NCBI RefSeq assembly: GCF_013407955.1
Contig: NZ_JACCBU010000001.1
Span: 496,001-560,000 of the forward strand
Direction: 5' to 3'
DNA length: 64,000 nucleotides
Source of the DNA: Microlunatus parietis
GTDB taxonomy: Bacteria > Actinomycetota > Actinomycetes > Propionibacteriales > Propionibacteriaceae
Part shown: piece by piece, positions 27,148 to 36,773 of the stretch
Numbering within the stretch: the first letter of the stretch is position 1
Layout: each line of letters begins with the position of its first letter
Notes under the pieces: model-generated
Databases searched by the model: none
What the model saw: only the letters and a program-made list of their open reading frames with translations
What the model was told of the DNA's origin: nothing
Position numbers and translations under genes: made by a program

Positions 27148-28295
27148 ACGCTCGCCCCGTACTGACGCTGAAGGATCTGAACCGCGCCACGCTGCACCGC
27201 CAGCTGCTGCTCGAGCGGGCCGGCGGTCCGGTGGCCGACGTCGTCGGTCGGGTCGCCGGGCTCCAGGCCCAACACGCGACCTGGCCGTACGTCGCACTCT
27301 GGACCCGCCGGCAGACCGCCGAGGTGTCCGAGCTGCAGGACGCCCTGGCCGAGGCCTTTGTGGTCAAGGCGACGGTGATGCGGACGACGCTGCATCTGGT
27401 CGACGCCGCGGACGTCCGGGCGTTCGATGCGTTGTCGGCGCTGCCGCGGTTGGCGACCTGGCAGCCGAGCGCGGCCCGGGCGGGGCTGGACCTGACCGAA
27501 CTCAATGCGGAGGTACGGGACTTCTGCAGCGAGCCGCGCACCGTCGCCGAGATCGAGCAGCGGCTGAGCACGCTGCATCCGGGGATCGACCCGGCCGACC
27601 ACATCCCGGGCGGGGTCCGCAACGGCTGGTTCCGGCTGGGTACGGCCGGCGGCGGGCTGGTGCACGTGCCGCCGAGCGGGTTCTGGAACGAGCATGGCAA
27701 GCCGAGCTATGTCGCCCTGGGCGGTTGGGTGCCCGGGGCCGACGGCGTGCCGGACCCGACGCCCGAGGAGGCGTTGCGGACCGGCGTCGAGCGCTTTCTC
27801 GCCGCGTACGGACCGGCCACTGCCGGCGACTTCATGCAGTGGTCCGGGCAGCGCCGGGTCGGTACGGTGCGGGCCGCTCTCAAGTCTCTCGGCGATCGGA
27901 TCGTCGAGTACGACGGCCCGGGCGGGGAACCCTGGTTGGACCTGGCCGATCTGGACCGCGTGCCGGCCGACGTGCCGGCGCCGCCGCGTTTCCTGGCCCG
28001 CTGGGACAGCGCCCTGATCGCGTACGCCCCGAAGGCGCGGGCCCGCCTGGTCGACCCTGCCCACGTCGCCGCGGTCTACAAGAAGAACGGCGACGTCCTG
28101 CCCACGTTCCTGATCGACGGCCTGGTCGCCGGGCTGTGGTCCTGGGAGGCGACCGAAGACCGGGCGACCCTGCGCCTGGAACCGTTCGCGTCGCTCCGCC
28201 GCAAGGACCGGACCGCCCTCACCGAGGAGGCCGAACGTCTGCTCCGCTATGTCGCCCCGGACAGCCGAGACCATGAAGTCGGCTGGGCCGACTGA
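27144..28295 (+). CDS. Winged-helix DNA-binding protein, HTH_42/AlkZ-like
   Basis: 383 aa. The ATG at 27144 overlaps the preceding stop; MNARPVLTLKDLNRATLHRQLLLER begins the conserved region. Family features: VGRVAGLQAQHATWPYVALWTR (the QAQ motif near the N-terminus), VKATVMRTTLHLVDAADVRAF, and the C-terminal PRFLARWDSALIAYAPKARARLV and FLIDGLVAGLWSWE. Some HTH_42 members, such as AlkZ, are glycosylases that unhook DNA crosslinks; whether this one is catalytic cannot be told. A distant paralogue lies at 55968-57065. Confidence 0.88.
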   Translation: MNARPVLTLKDLNRATLHRQLLLERAGGPVADVVGRVAGLQAQHATWPYVALWTRRQTAEVSELQDALAEAFVVKATVMRTTLHLVDAADVRAFDALSALPRLATWQPSAARAGLDLTELNAEVRDFCSEPRTVAEIEQRLSTLHPGIDPADHIPGGVRNGWFRLGTAGGGLVHVPPSGFWNEHGKPSYVALGGWVPGADGVPDPTPEEALRTGVERFLAAYGPATAGDFMQWSGQRRVGTVRAALKSLGDRIVEYDGPGGEPWLDLADLDRVPADVPAPPRFLARWDSALIAYAPKARARLVDPAHVAAVYKKNGDVLPTFLIDGLVAGLWSWEATEDRATLRLEPFASLRRKDRTALTEEAERLLRYVAPDSRDHEVGWAD

Positions 28296-28349
28296 TCGCC
28301 GTCAGGCCGCCGGAACTCCACGGCCGGTGCCAGCCGCGGCGGCCGACCC

Positions 28350-28541
28350 TCAGACGGCCATCTGGCGGGCGGTCGACGGAGTCGGTCTCGGCAGCTTCGT
28401 GGAGCCGGAGAGGAACTCGTCGACGGTCGCAGCGCAGGCGCGGCCCTCGGCGATCGCCCAGACGATCAGGGACTGGCCGCGGCCGGCGTCGCCACAGACG
28501 AAGACGCCGGCGCGTCCCGTGCTGTAGTCGTCGGCCCGCAC
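28350..28541 (-). pseudogene. Duplicated 3' fragment of gltD
   Basis: The translation [19 protein letters not shown] and [20 protein letters not shown] is the same as the C-terminus of GltD at 30148, with only small changes near both ends ([11 protein letters not shown] versus [11 protein letters not shown]). The DNA of 28350-28553 aligns with 30148-30351 at roughly 85-90% by eye. Only the last ~63 codons remain, without the cofactor domains, so it cannot work. It abuts the ECF sigma gene's stop codon and forms a direct repeat around the sigma/YCII cassette. Confidence 0.9.
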
Positions 28542-28553
28542 GGCCAGCCCGCG

Positions 28554-29726
28554 CTAACCCGAAGTGGCGTCCAGCTCAGACAGCCGGCTGCCGAGCAGGC
28601 GCCGCTCGGGCTCGGAGGTGCAGCGTTCGAGCGCCCGCCGGTACGCGGCTGCCGCCTCCTTCGGGCGGCCGAGCCGGCCCAGCAGTTCGGCTCGCGTCGA
28701 ATGCAGGTACGAGTAGCTGTCGAGGTCCAGGTCGTCCGTGATCTTCAGGGCTGCCTCGGTCTCGCCCGCCTGGGCCACGGCGACCGCACGGTTGAGCTCG
28801 ACGACCGGCGATCCGGTCAGCAGGCCCAGCTCGCGGTAGAGGTCGGCCACCTGCGCCCAGTCGATCTCCGGCTCCGTCTGCAGCACCGCGATCGCAGCCT
28901 GGAGCACGTACGGTCCTCGAGCGCGGGCGATCGCCCGATCCAGCAGGGCGCGGCCCTCCATGATCAACTCGGTGTCCCACAATTCGCGATTCTGGTCGGC
29001 CAGCAGGATGATCTCGTCGTCGTCGGCACGACGAGCCGCCCGCCTGGAGTGATGGCACGCCATCAGCGCCAGGAGCCCGAGCGCCTCCGGCTCATCGGGC
29101 ATCAAGATCGCCAGCATCCGGCCGAGTCGGATGGCCTCGTCGGCCAGCTCGCGCTGTCCCCCGTAACCCTCATTGAAGATCAGGTAGATCACCTTCAGCA
29201 CGACCCCGAGCCGCTCGGGCAGCGCATGACCAGGGGGCACCCGGAACGGAATGCCGGCAGTCTTGATCTTGGACTTCGCCCGCGTCAGCCGCCTCTTCAT
29301 CGTCTCCGACGAAACGAGGAACGACGCCGCGATCTGCTCCGTGGACAGTCCGCCCAGGGCCCGCAGGGTGAGCGCTACCTGAGCCTCCGGGGCGAGCGCG
29401 GGATGGCAGCACATGAAGATCAGCTCGAGCCGCTCGTCCGGTATAGCTGTCTCGATCATCTCGATCTCCTTGGCCTCGGGCCCGGCGAGCAGCGGCGCCT
29501 TCGACGCGAACAGACGATCCCGGCGCAGTCGATCGATGGCTCGGCGCCGGGCCGTCGTCACCAGCCAGGCACGCGGATTGTCCGGGGTGCCGTGGGTCGG
29601 CCACTTTTCGGCCGCGGTCGCAAAGGCCTCCTGGGTGGCTTCCTCGGCGAGATCGACATCGCCGAGGAAGCCCGCCAGTGAAGCGAGCACACGCCCCCAT
29701 TCGGCGGCGAAGACCTCTTCGATCAC
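28554..29726 (-). CDS. ECF sigma factor with C-terminal TPR-like domain (ECF42 type)
   Basis: 390 aa. Residues ~1-165 hold sigma region 2 (GDVDLAEEATQEAFATAAEKWPTHGTPDNPRAWLVTTARRRAIDRLRR) and region 4 (LTLRALGGLSTEQIAASFLVSSETMKRRLTRAKSKIK). The remaining ~220 residues are the DUF6596/TPR-like extension (ALPERLGVVLKVIYLIFNEGYGG, PVVELNRAVAVAQAGETEAAL). Known ECF42 sigma factors carry this extension in place of an anti-sigma factor and are linked to DGPF (YCII) proteins, exactly the gene just upstream here (4-bp overlap). Confidence 0.94.
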   Translation of the reverse strand: MIEEVFAAEWGRVLASLAGFLGDVDLAEEATQEAFATAAEKWPTHGTPDNPRAWLVTTARRRAIDRLRRDRLFASKAPLLAGPEAKEIEMIETAIPDERLELIFMCCHPALAPEAQVALTLRALGGLSTEQIAASFLVSSETMKRRLTRAKSKIKTAGIPFRVPPGHALPERLGVVLKVIYLIFNEGYGGQRELADEAIRLGRMLAILMPDEPEALGLLALMACHHSRRAARRADDDEIILLADQNRELWDTELIMEGRALLDRAIARARGPYVLQAAIAVLQTEPEIDWAQVADLYRELGLLTGSPVVELNRAVAVAQAGETEAALKITDDLDLDSYSYLHSTRAELLGRLGRPKEAAAAYRRALERCTSEPERRLLGSRLSELDATSG

Positions 29727-30067
29727 ACCGGGTAGGTGATCAGCGGCCTGATCTCCACCGACCCACCGAGCCGGGCGGCCGGAATCCGTGCGGCGACCTC
29801 GATCGCGGCGTCCAGGTCGTCGGCCTCGAGCAGGTAGTACCCGCCGAGCACCTCCTTGGTGTCCGCGAACGGCCCGTCGGTGACCAGCGCGTCACCGTCC
29901 TTGAGCCGGACCGTCGACGCGGTGTGCGCCGGCGCCAGATGCCCTCCGTCGACAACCCGGGGATCCGATCTGATCCCGAGGTACTCCGCGGAGATCGCCG
30001 CCTGCTCGTCCGTGGCGAGCGCCTCGAACGCACCGGGCAGCTCGTTGATCAGCAACGCGTATCTCAT
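29723..30067 (-). CDS. YCII-related DGPF-domain protein
   Basis: 114 aa from the ATG at 30067 (MRYALLINELPGAFEAL). The signature DGPF motif is in LVTDGPFADTKEVLGGYYLLEADDLDAAIEVAARIP. Function is unknown; ECF42 sigma factors are known to drive such genes. Its stop overlaps the sigma-factor start. The longer frame to 30103 adds only Arg-rich residues and was rejected. Confidence 0.92.
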   Translation of the reverse strand: MRYALLINELPGAFEALATDEQAAISAEYLGIRSDPRVVDGGHLAPAHTASTVRLKDGDALVTDGPFADTKEVLGGYYLLEADDLDAAIEVAARIPAARLGGSVEIRPLITYPV

Positions 30068-30147
30068 GATTCTCCTTCGCCGTCGGAACTTACCGTCACC
30101 CATCAGACGAACCCGACCAACGACAGGGGACAGCGAAGGGCGAACTC

Positions 30148-31608
30148 CTAGACCGCCATCTGCCTGGCGGTGGACGGAATCGGTCTCGGCAGCTTCGTGG
30201 AGCCGGAGAGGAACTCGTCGACGGTCGCGGCGCAGGCCCGGCCCTCGGCGATCGCCCAGACGATCAGGGACTGGCCACGGCCGGCGTCACCGCAGACGAA
30301 GACGCCGAGCGCCTCGGTGCTGTAATCCTCGGCCCGGACGGCCAGGCCGCGTTCGGTCCTGACGCCGAGTTGATCAAGAACGTCCGGCTCGGGGCCGGTG
30401 TAGCCCATCGACAGCAGGACCAGGTCGGCCGGGAACTCCCGGTCGGTCCCCTCGACCGGCGTGTTGACCCGGTTCTGCCGGACCACCTCGACGATCCGGA
30501 GCGCCCTCACATGATCATTCTCGTCGCCGACGAGCTCGGTGGTGGCGGCCTTGAACAGTCGCTCGCCGCCCTCCTCGTTGGCCGCCGAGGACCGGAAGAT
30601 CCGCGGGTACGTCGGCCACGGCTCATGCGCCTCGCGCTGCTCCGGCGGAATGATGTTGTGCTCCAGCTGCAGGATCGACTTCGCACCCTGCCGGATCGCC
30701 GTACCGAGGCAGTCGGCGCCGGTGTCGCCGCCACCGATGATGATCACGTTCTTGCCCTCGGCGGTGATCTGGTCCGGCACCTCCTCGCCGAGCGAGGAGC
30801 GGTTGGCCTGGGTCAGATAGTCCATCGCGTAGTGCACGCCACCCAGCTCGGGATTCTTCGCCTCCAGCTGCCGCGGTACGGTCGCGCCGGTCGCGACGAC
30901 CACCGCGTCGTAGCGCTGCCGCAACTGCTGGCCGGTCACGTCGACGCCGACCCGGACGTTGCAGCGGAAGTTCGTACCCTCGTCGCGCATCTGCCGGATC
31001 CGGCGGTCCAGCACCTTCTTCTCCAGCTTGAACTCCGGGATGCCGTACCGGAGCAGGCCGCCCGGCTTGTCGTCGCGTTCGAACACGGCGACCGTGTGCC
31101 CGGCCCGGGTCAGCTGCTGCGCGGCGGCCAGGCCGGCCGGTCCGGAGCCGATCACGGCCACGGTGCTGCCGGTGTGCCACTCCGGCGGCTGCGGCTCGAC
31201 CCGGCGCTCGTCCCACGCCTTGTCGATGATCGCGACCTCGACGTTCTTGATCGTCACCGGTTCGTCGGCGATCGCCACCACGCAGGCGTCCTCGCACGGC
31301 GCCGGGCAGACCCGGCCGGTGAACTCGGGGAAGTTGTTGGTGGCGTGCAGGCGTTCCAGCGCCTCGGCCCAGTCGTCGCGCCAGACCAGGTCGTTCCACT
31401 CCGGGATCAGGTTGCCCAGCGGACAACCCGTGTGGCAGAAGGGAATGCCGCAGTCCATGCAGCGGCCGGCCTGATCGCTGATGATCGGCAGCAGGGCCCG
31501 GCCGGGCGTGCCCGGATAGACCTCGTTCCAGTCCTTGACGCGTTCGGCGACCGGGCGGCGCTCCGCCACCCGGCGGGGGTGCTTGAGGAATCCGCGCGGA
31601 TCAGCCAT
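30148..31608 (-). CDS. gltD: Glutamate synthase (NADPH) small subunit GltD
   Basis: 486 aa. It moves electrons from NADPH to the large subunit. N-terminal iron-sulfur region: GRCMDCGIPFCHTGCPLGN and CPAPCEDACVVAI. FAD site: AVIGSGPAGLAAAQQLTRAGH. NADPH site: IIIGGGDTGADCLGTAIRQGA. The C-terminal [23 protein letters not shown] is the second FAD contact. The ATG at 31608 begins MADPRGFLKH. The spacer to gltB (31609-31712) holds a tandem repeat. Its last ~200 bp are duplicated at 28350-28553. Confidence 0.97.
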   Translation of the reverse strand: MADPRGFLKHPRRVAERRPVAERVKDWNEVYPGTPGRALLPIISDQAGRCMDCGIPFCHTGCPLGNLIPEWNDLVWRDDWAEALERLHATNNFPEFTGRVCPAPCEDACVVAIADEPVTIKNVEVAIIDKAWDERRVEPQPPEWHTGSTVAVIGSGPAGLAAAQQLTRAGHTVAVFERDDKPGGLLRYGIPEFKLEKKVLDRRIRQMRDEGTNFRCNVRVGVDVTGQQLRQRYDAVVVATGATVPRQLEAKNPELGGVHYAMDYLTQANRSSLGEEVPDQITAEGKNVIIIGGGDTGADCLGTAIRQGAKSILQLEHNIIPPEQREAHEPWPTYPRIFRSSAANEEGGERLFKAATTELVGDENDHVRALRIVEVVRQNRVNTPVEGTDREFPADLVLLSMGYTGPEPDVLDQLGVRTERGLAVRAEDYSTEALGVFVCGDAGRGQSLIVWAIAEGRACAATVDEFLSGSTKLPRPIPSTARQMAV

Positions 31609-31633
31609 GGTGATCACCGCCCTTCGGGCCCGG

Positions 31634-31716
31634 CCCTTCGACAAGCTCAGGGAGCGTTGTGGTGGTGAGCTCAGGGAGCGTTGTGGTGGTGAGCTCAGGG
31701 AACGTTGTGAGGTCAG
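31634..31716. repeat. Tandem 24-bp repeats in the gltB-gltD spacer
   Basis: A CCCTTCGACAAGCTCAGG repeat core runs into three units starting GCTCAGGGAGCGTTGTGG at 31645, 31669 and 31693; the first two are identical over 24 bp, the third has drifted (GCTCAGGGAACGTTGTGAGG). The array fills most of the 104-bp gap between gltB and gltD and reaches the gltB stop, apparently grown from one dispersed repeat by local duplication. Confidence 0.8.
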
Positions 31717-34700
31717 CCATGAGCGGCCTCCATCATCCGTGTCGTTGTGGTCGCGTCGTCGAGGCCGTCGCGTTCCGCCTGTTCCCGAGCAGCGACCACC
31801 CGGGCGTAGTCGCGCGGCAGCACCTTGGTGAACCGCGCGCCGGCGGCGGCCCAGTCGGCCAGCAGGTCCTCGGCGACCGTCGAACCGGTGTTCTCGGCGT
31901 GCCGGGCGACCAGCCCGCGCAGCACCTCCAGGTCGGCCTCGGTCGGCGCGCCCGCGTCGACCAGTTCGGCGTTCAGCCGACCAAGATCAAGATCGAGGAA
32001 GTACCCGATCCCGCCGGACATGCCCGCGGCGACGTTGCGGCCGGTCTGGCCGAGCACGACCACGATGCCGCCGGTCATGTACTCCAGCGCATGATCACCG
32101 ACGCCCTCGACGACGGCGGTCGCGCCGGAGTTGCGGACGCAGAAGCGTTCGCCGACCACGCCGCGCAGGAACAGCTCGCCGGACGTCGCGCCGTAGGCGA
32201 TCACGTTGCCGGCGATGATGTTCTCCTCGGCGGTGAGCACCGCGTCCCGCGCCGGCCGGACCACGATCCGACCCCCGGACAGGCCCTTGCCCAGGTAGTC
32301 GTTGCTGTCGCCCTCCAGCCGCAGCGTCACCCCGGCCGGCAGGAACGCGCCGAAGCTCTGGCCGCCGCTGCCGGTGAGCGTGACGTCGATGGTGCCGTCG
32401 GGCAGCCCGACGCCGCCGGTCGCCTTGGTCACCTCGTGGCCGAGCCGGGTGCCGACGGTCCGGTGGATGTTGCGTACGTCGAGCTGGGCCCGGACCGGCG
32501 CTCCTTGATCAAGAGCGGGCCGGCAGATCTCGATCAGCTCCGTGTCCAGCGACGCCTCCAGCGCGTGATCCTGGGTGATCACCTGGCGCCGGTGCGCCCC
32601 TTCCGGCAGCTCCGGCAGGTGCAGGATCGGCGACAGGTCAAGACCGTGCGCCTTCCAGTGATCAACAGCCTTGGTCGCGTCCAGCAGTTCGACATGGCCG
32701 ATCGCCTCGTCCAACGTACGGAAGCCCAACTCGGCCAGGTATTCCCGGACCTCCTCGGCGATGTACTCGAAGAAGTTGATCACGAACTCCGGCTTGCCGG
32801 TGAAGCGCTGGCGCAGCGTCTCGTTCTGGGTCGCGACGCCGACCGGGCAGGTGTCCAGATGGCAGACCCGCATCAGCACGCAGCCGCTGACCACGAGCGG
32901 CGCGGTGGCGAAGCCGAACTCCTCGGCCCCGAGCAGCGCGCCGATGATCACGTCCCGGCCGGTCTTCAGCTGGCCGTCGACCTGGACCACGATCCGGTCC
33001 CGCAGGCCGTTGATCAACAACGTCTGCTGGGTCTCGGCCAGGCCGAGCTCCCACGGGCCGCCGGCGTGCTTCAGCGAGGTCAGCGGCGCCGCGCCGGTGC
33101 CGCCGTCGTGGCCGGAGATCAACACCACATCGGCCTTCGCCTTGCTGACCCCGGCCGCGACCGTACCCACGCCGACCTCGGCGACCAGCTTGACGTGGAT
33201 CCGGGCCGCCGGGTTGGCGCACTTCAGGTCGTGGATCAGCTGCTTGAGGTCCTCGATCGAATAGATGTCGTGGTGCGGCGGCGGCGAGATCAGGCCGACG
33301 CCCGGCGTCGAGTGCCGGGTCTTCGCCACCCACGGATAGACCTTGGGGCCGGGCAACTGGCCGCCCTCCCCCGGCTTGGCGCCCTGGGCGACCTTGATCT
33401 GGATGTCGTCGGCGTTGGTCAGGTAGTCCGACGTGACGCCGAACCGGCCGGACGCGACCTGCTTGATCGCGCTGCGCCGGACCGGGTCGTGCAGCCGGTC
33501 CGCGTCCTCGCCGCCCTCACCGGTGTTGGACTTGCCGCCGAGCCGGTTCATCGCGATCGCGAGGGTCTCGTGCGCCTCCTTGGAGATGGAGCCGTACGAC
33601 ATCGCGCCGGTGGAGAACCGCTTGACGATCTCGGAGACGGGCTCGACCTCCTCGATCGGGATCGAGGGCCGGTCGGACGTGAACTTGAGCAGGCCGCGCA
33701 GCGTCATCAGCCGCTCGGATTGATCATCGACCTGCCGGGTGTAGGTCTTGAAGATGTCGTATCGGCCGGCCCGGGTCGAGTGCTGCAGCCGGAACACGGT
33801 CTCGGGGTCGAACAGGTGCGGCTCGCCCTCGCGGCGCCACTGGTACTCGCCGCCGACCTCGAGCCGGCGGTGGGCCAGCGGGATGCCGTCCGACGGGTAG
33901 GCGCGCAGGTGCCGCTGCCGTACCTCTTCACTCAGCTCGCCGAGCCCGATCCCGCCCAGCTTCGACGTGGTGCCGGTGAAGTAGCGGTCCACCAGGTCCT
34001 GGGACAGGCCGAGCGCCTCGAAGATCTGCGCCCCCGTGTACGAGGCGACGGTGGAGACGCCCATCTTGCTCATCACCTTGAGCACGCCCTTGCCCAGGGC
34101 CTTGATCACGTTCTTGACCGCGTCCTCCGGTTCAAGATCAACAAAATCGCCCTGCCGGGCCAGGTCCTCCACCGATTCGATCGCCAGGTACGGGTTCACC
34201 GCGGCGGCCCCGTACCCGATCAGCAGCGCCACATGATGCACCTCGCGGACGTCGCCGGCCTCGACGATCAGGCCGACCTGGGTCCGGGTCTTCTCCCGGA
34301 CCAGGTGGTGGTGGATCGCCGACGTCAGCAGCAGCGACGGGATCGGCGCCAGCTCGGCGGTCGAGTGCCGGTCGGACAGCACGATGATCCGGGCCCCGTC
34401 GGCGATCGCCGCGGACGTCTCGGCGCACAACTCCTCCAGCTTGGCCGCCAGCGCCTCGGCCCCGCCCGGCCCGCCGGAGGTGCCATGGACGTCGTACAGG
34501 CCGCGGATCACGTGCGTCGCGTAGCCCGGCATGTCGCCGTCGCGGTTGATGTGCCTGATCTTGACCAGGTCGTCGGAGTCGATCACCGGGAACGGCAGCA
34601 CCACCCGGCGGCAGGACCGCGGGCCCGGCTCGAGCAGGTTGTGCTCCGGCCCGATCGTGTTGTAGAGCGAGGTGACCAGTTCCTCGCGGATCGCGTCCAG

Positions 34701-36281
34701 CGGCGGGTTGGTCACCTGCGCGAACAGCTGGGAGAAGTAGTCGAACAGCAGCCGCGGACGCTCGCTGAGCACCGCCACCGGCGTGTCCGTACCCATCGAA
34801 CCGATCGGCTCGGTGCCCGCGTTCGCCATCGGGGCGAGGATCCGACGCAGCTCCTCCTCGGTGTAGCCGAAGATCTGCTGCCGCCTCGTGACGGACGCGT
34901 GGCTGTGCCGGACGTGCTCGCGCTCGGGCAGGTCGGACAGGGCGATCCGGCCGCCGACCAGCCACTCGCCGTACGGCGCGGCCGTGGCCAGCGTGCCCTT
35001 CACCTCGTCGTCGTCGATGATCCGGTGCTCGGCCAGATCGGCCAGGAACATCTTGCCCGGCTGCAGCCGACCCTTCTTGATCACCTTCTCGGCCGGCAGG
35101 TCCAGCACGCCCGACTCCGACGCGAGCACGACGAGACCGTCGTCGGTGACCCAGAACCGGCCCGGCCGCAGCCCGTTGCGGTCCAGCACGGCACCGATCT
35201 GGGTGCCGTCGGTGAAGACGACGCAGGCCGGGCCGTCCCACGGCTCCATCAGGCAGGAGTGGAAGGCGTAGAAGTCCTTCCGGGCCCGGTCCATCTCGGC
35301 GTTGTTCTCCCACGCCTCCGGGATCATCATCAGCACGGCGTGCGGCAGCGACCGGCCGCCGAGGTGCAGCAGCTCGACCACCTGGTCGAACGACGCCGAG
35401 TCGGACTCGCCGGGCGTGATGATCGGGAACAGCCGCTCCAGGTCGCCGGGCAGCAGGTTGCTGCGCAGCAGGGCCTCGCGGGCCCGCATCCAGTTCCGGT
35501 TGCCCATCACGGTGTTGATCTCGCCGTTGTGCGCGATCATCCGGAACGGGTGGGCGAGCTCCCAGGCCGGGAACGTGTTGGTGGAGAACCGGGAGTGCAC
35601 GATCGCCAGCGCGCTGGCCAGCCGCTCGTCGTGCAGCTCGGGGAACACCAGCTCGAGCTGTTCGGTGGTCAGCATTCCCTTGTAGACAAGGGTTCGGCAG
35701 GACAGCGACGACATGTAGACGCCGACCTCGTTCTGCACCCGGCGGCGCAGGCAGTACGCGAGCCGCTCCAGCGCGATGCCCATCAGTGGGGTCGGCCGGG
35801 CCGCCACGAACAGTTGCTCGAACCGCGGCATCGCATCCCGGGAGACGTTGCTCAGCGACGTCGTGTCGGTCGGCACCACGCGCCAGCCCAGGACCGCGAG
35901 GCTCTCCTCCTCGGCCAGCCGCTCGATCTGGGCGCGGGCCTTGGCCGCGTCCTCCTCGTCAGTCGGCAGGAAGGCGTGCCCGACCGCGTAGCCGCCCGGG
36001 CGGGGCAGGTCAAAGCCGGCCTCGGCGCGGAGGAACTCGTCGGGGACCTGGATCAGGATGCCGGCGCCGTCGCCGGTGCCCGGGTCGGCGCCGGTCGCGC
36101 CACGATGATCGAGATTACGCAGCGCCTCCAGGCCCTGCTCGACGATGGTGTGGGTCGCCTCGCCGGACAGCGTCGCGACGAACGCCACTCCGCAGGCGTC
36201 GTGTTCGTACGCGGGGTCGTAGAGGCCCTCCGCCGGTCGAGCCGGAAGAGTTCGGGACAGCCGTACAGGCGCGTTCTTCAT
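31713..36281 (-). CDS. gltB: Glutamate synthase large subunit GltB
   Basis: 1522 aa. It makes two glutamate from glutamine and 2-oxoglutarate. After a 29-residue propeptide comes the amidotransferase nucleophile Cys30 in [12 protein letters not shown]; residues ~30-430 are the Ntn glutaminase. The FMN synthase domain contains [30 protein letters not shown] and GEGGEDADR. The 3Fe-4S cluster cysteines are in [21 protein letters not shown]. The C-terminal beta-helix is rich in G-G repeats. The ATG at 36281 precedes the propeptide; the longer frame to 36485 is Arg/Pro-rich and rejected. It is co-transcribed with gltD. Confidence 0.98.
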   Translation of the reverse strand: MKNAPVRLSRTLPARPAEGLYDPAYEHDACGVAFVATLSGEATHTIVEQGLEALRNLDHRGATGADPGTGDGAGILIQVPDEFLRAEAGFDLPRPGGYAVGHAFLPTDEEDAAKARAQIERLAEEESLAVLGWRVVPTDTTSLSNVSRDAMPRFEQLFVAARPTPLMGIALERLAYCLRRRVQNEVGVYMSSLSCRTLVYKGMLTTEQLELVFPELHDERLASALAIVHSRFSTNTFPAWELAHPFRMIAHNGEINTVMGNRNWMRAREALLRSNLLPGDLERLFPIITPGESDSASFDQVVELLHLGGRSLPHAVLMMIPEAWENNAEMDRARKDFYAFHSCLMEPWDGPACVVFTDGTQIGAVLDRNGLRPGRFWVTDDGLVVLASESGVLDLPAEKVIKKGRLQPGKMFLADLAEHRIIDDDEVKGTLATAAPYGEWLVGGRIALSDLPEREHVRHSHASVTRRQQIFGYTEEELRRILAPMANAGTEPIGSMGTDTPVAVLSERPRLLFDYFSQLFAQVTNPPLDAIREELVTSLYNTIGPEHNLLEPGPRSCRRVVLPFPVIDSDDLVKIRHINRDGDMPGYATHVIRGLYDVHGTSGGPGGAEALAAKLEELCAETSAAIADGARIIVLSDRHSTAELAPIPSLLLTSAIHHHLVREKTRTQVGLIVEAGDVREVHHVALLIGYGAAAVNPYLAIESVEDLARQGDFVDLEPEDAVKNVIKALGKGVLKVMSKMGVSTVASYTGAQIFEALGLSQDLVDRYFTGTTSKLGGIGLGELSEEVRQRHLRAYPSDGIPLAHRRLEVGGEYQWRREGEPHLFDPETVFRLQHSTRAGRYDIFKTYTRQVDDQSERLMTLRGLLKFTSDRPSIPIEEVEPVSEIVKRFSTGAMSYGSISKEAHETLAIAMNRLGGKSNTGEGGEDADRLHDPVRRSAIKQVASGRFGVTSDYLTNADDIQIKVAQGAKPGEGGQLPGPKVYPWVAKTRHSTPGVGLISPPPHHDIYSIEDLKQLIHDLKCANPAARIHVKLVAEVGVGTVAAGVSKAKADVVLISGHDGGTGAAPLTSLKHAGGPWELGLAETQQTLLINGLRDRIVVQVDGQLKTGRDVIIGALLGAEEFGFATAPLVVSGCVLMRVCHLDTCPVGVATQNETLRQRFTGKPEFVINFFEYIAEEVREYLAELGFRTLDEAIGHVELLDATKAVDHWKAHGLDLSPILHLPELPEGAHRRQVITQDHALEASLDTELIEICRPALDQGAPVRAQLDVRNIHRTVGTRLGHEVTKATGGVGLPDGTIDVTLTGSGGQSFGAFLPAGVTLRLEGDSNDYLGKGLSGGRIVVRPARDAVLTAEENIIAGNVIAYGATSGELFLRGVVGERFCVRNSGATAVVEGVGDHALEYMTGGIVVVLGQTGRNVAAGMSGGIGYFLDLDLGRLNAELVDAGAPTEADLEVLRGLVARHAENTGSTVAEDLLADWAAAGARFTKVLPRDYARVVAAREQAERDGLDDATTTTRMMEAAHG

Positions 36282-36773
36282 CGTCGGTACTCCCGTCGTC
36301 GAGGCCGGTGGCGGAGCCCAGGGACGGGGACTCTGCCGAGCGAAGCGAGCGAACCCCCTTCGTCCCCCGTCGTTCGCACTCCGCGAAACGGACCGGTTGC
36401 CTTGCGGCGTCTTGCCTTGCGGCGTCGGTGCACCCCGGAGGCGGCGCTGGCCAGGAGTGGTCCGGGCGATGCTAACCCAGCCCATTGGGCATCCTGGAAC
36501 GGTTTTGCTCCGTGATCAGTGCACTCACACCGCATCACGTGCAACAACCTCGCGCCCAGGTCGGCACGCCCCCGAAGATTCCCGACCCGATCAGGTCCGG
36601 TTGCAGCACATCTTTCACACTGGGGCGCCTCGGTGTGACACCCCTCACCCGCCCGCGGGATGCTGCGAACGGCACCCATGATCCTATCGCGGTGTACCTG
36701 GGCCACTTCTTACCTGAGGACCGACTGGTACGGCCCTCCGGGTGCTGTCGGCCCTGGTCGGTAGCGTGCCGGC
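36282..36773. other. 490-bp divergent intergenic region upstream of gltB
   Basis: No gene. Visible features: a 15-bp exact tandem repeat TTGCCTTGCGGCGTC (36397-36411 and 36412-36426); C- and G-run text around 36344-36370 similar to that near 21373; and an inverted repeat TCACAC-N12-GTGTGA (36615-36638) in an AT-richer stretch. It must hold promoters for gltB (leftward) and for the VOC-methyltransferase gene (rightward). I could not assign -35/-10 boxes with confidence. Confidence 0.5.
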
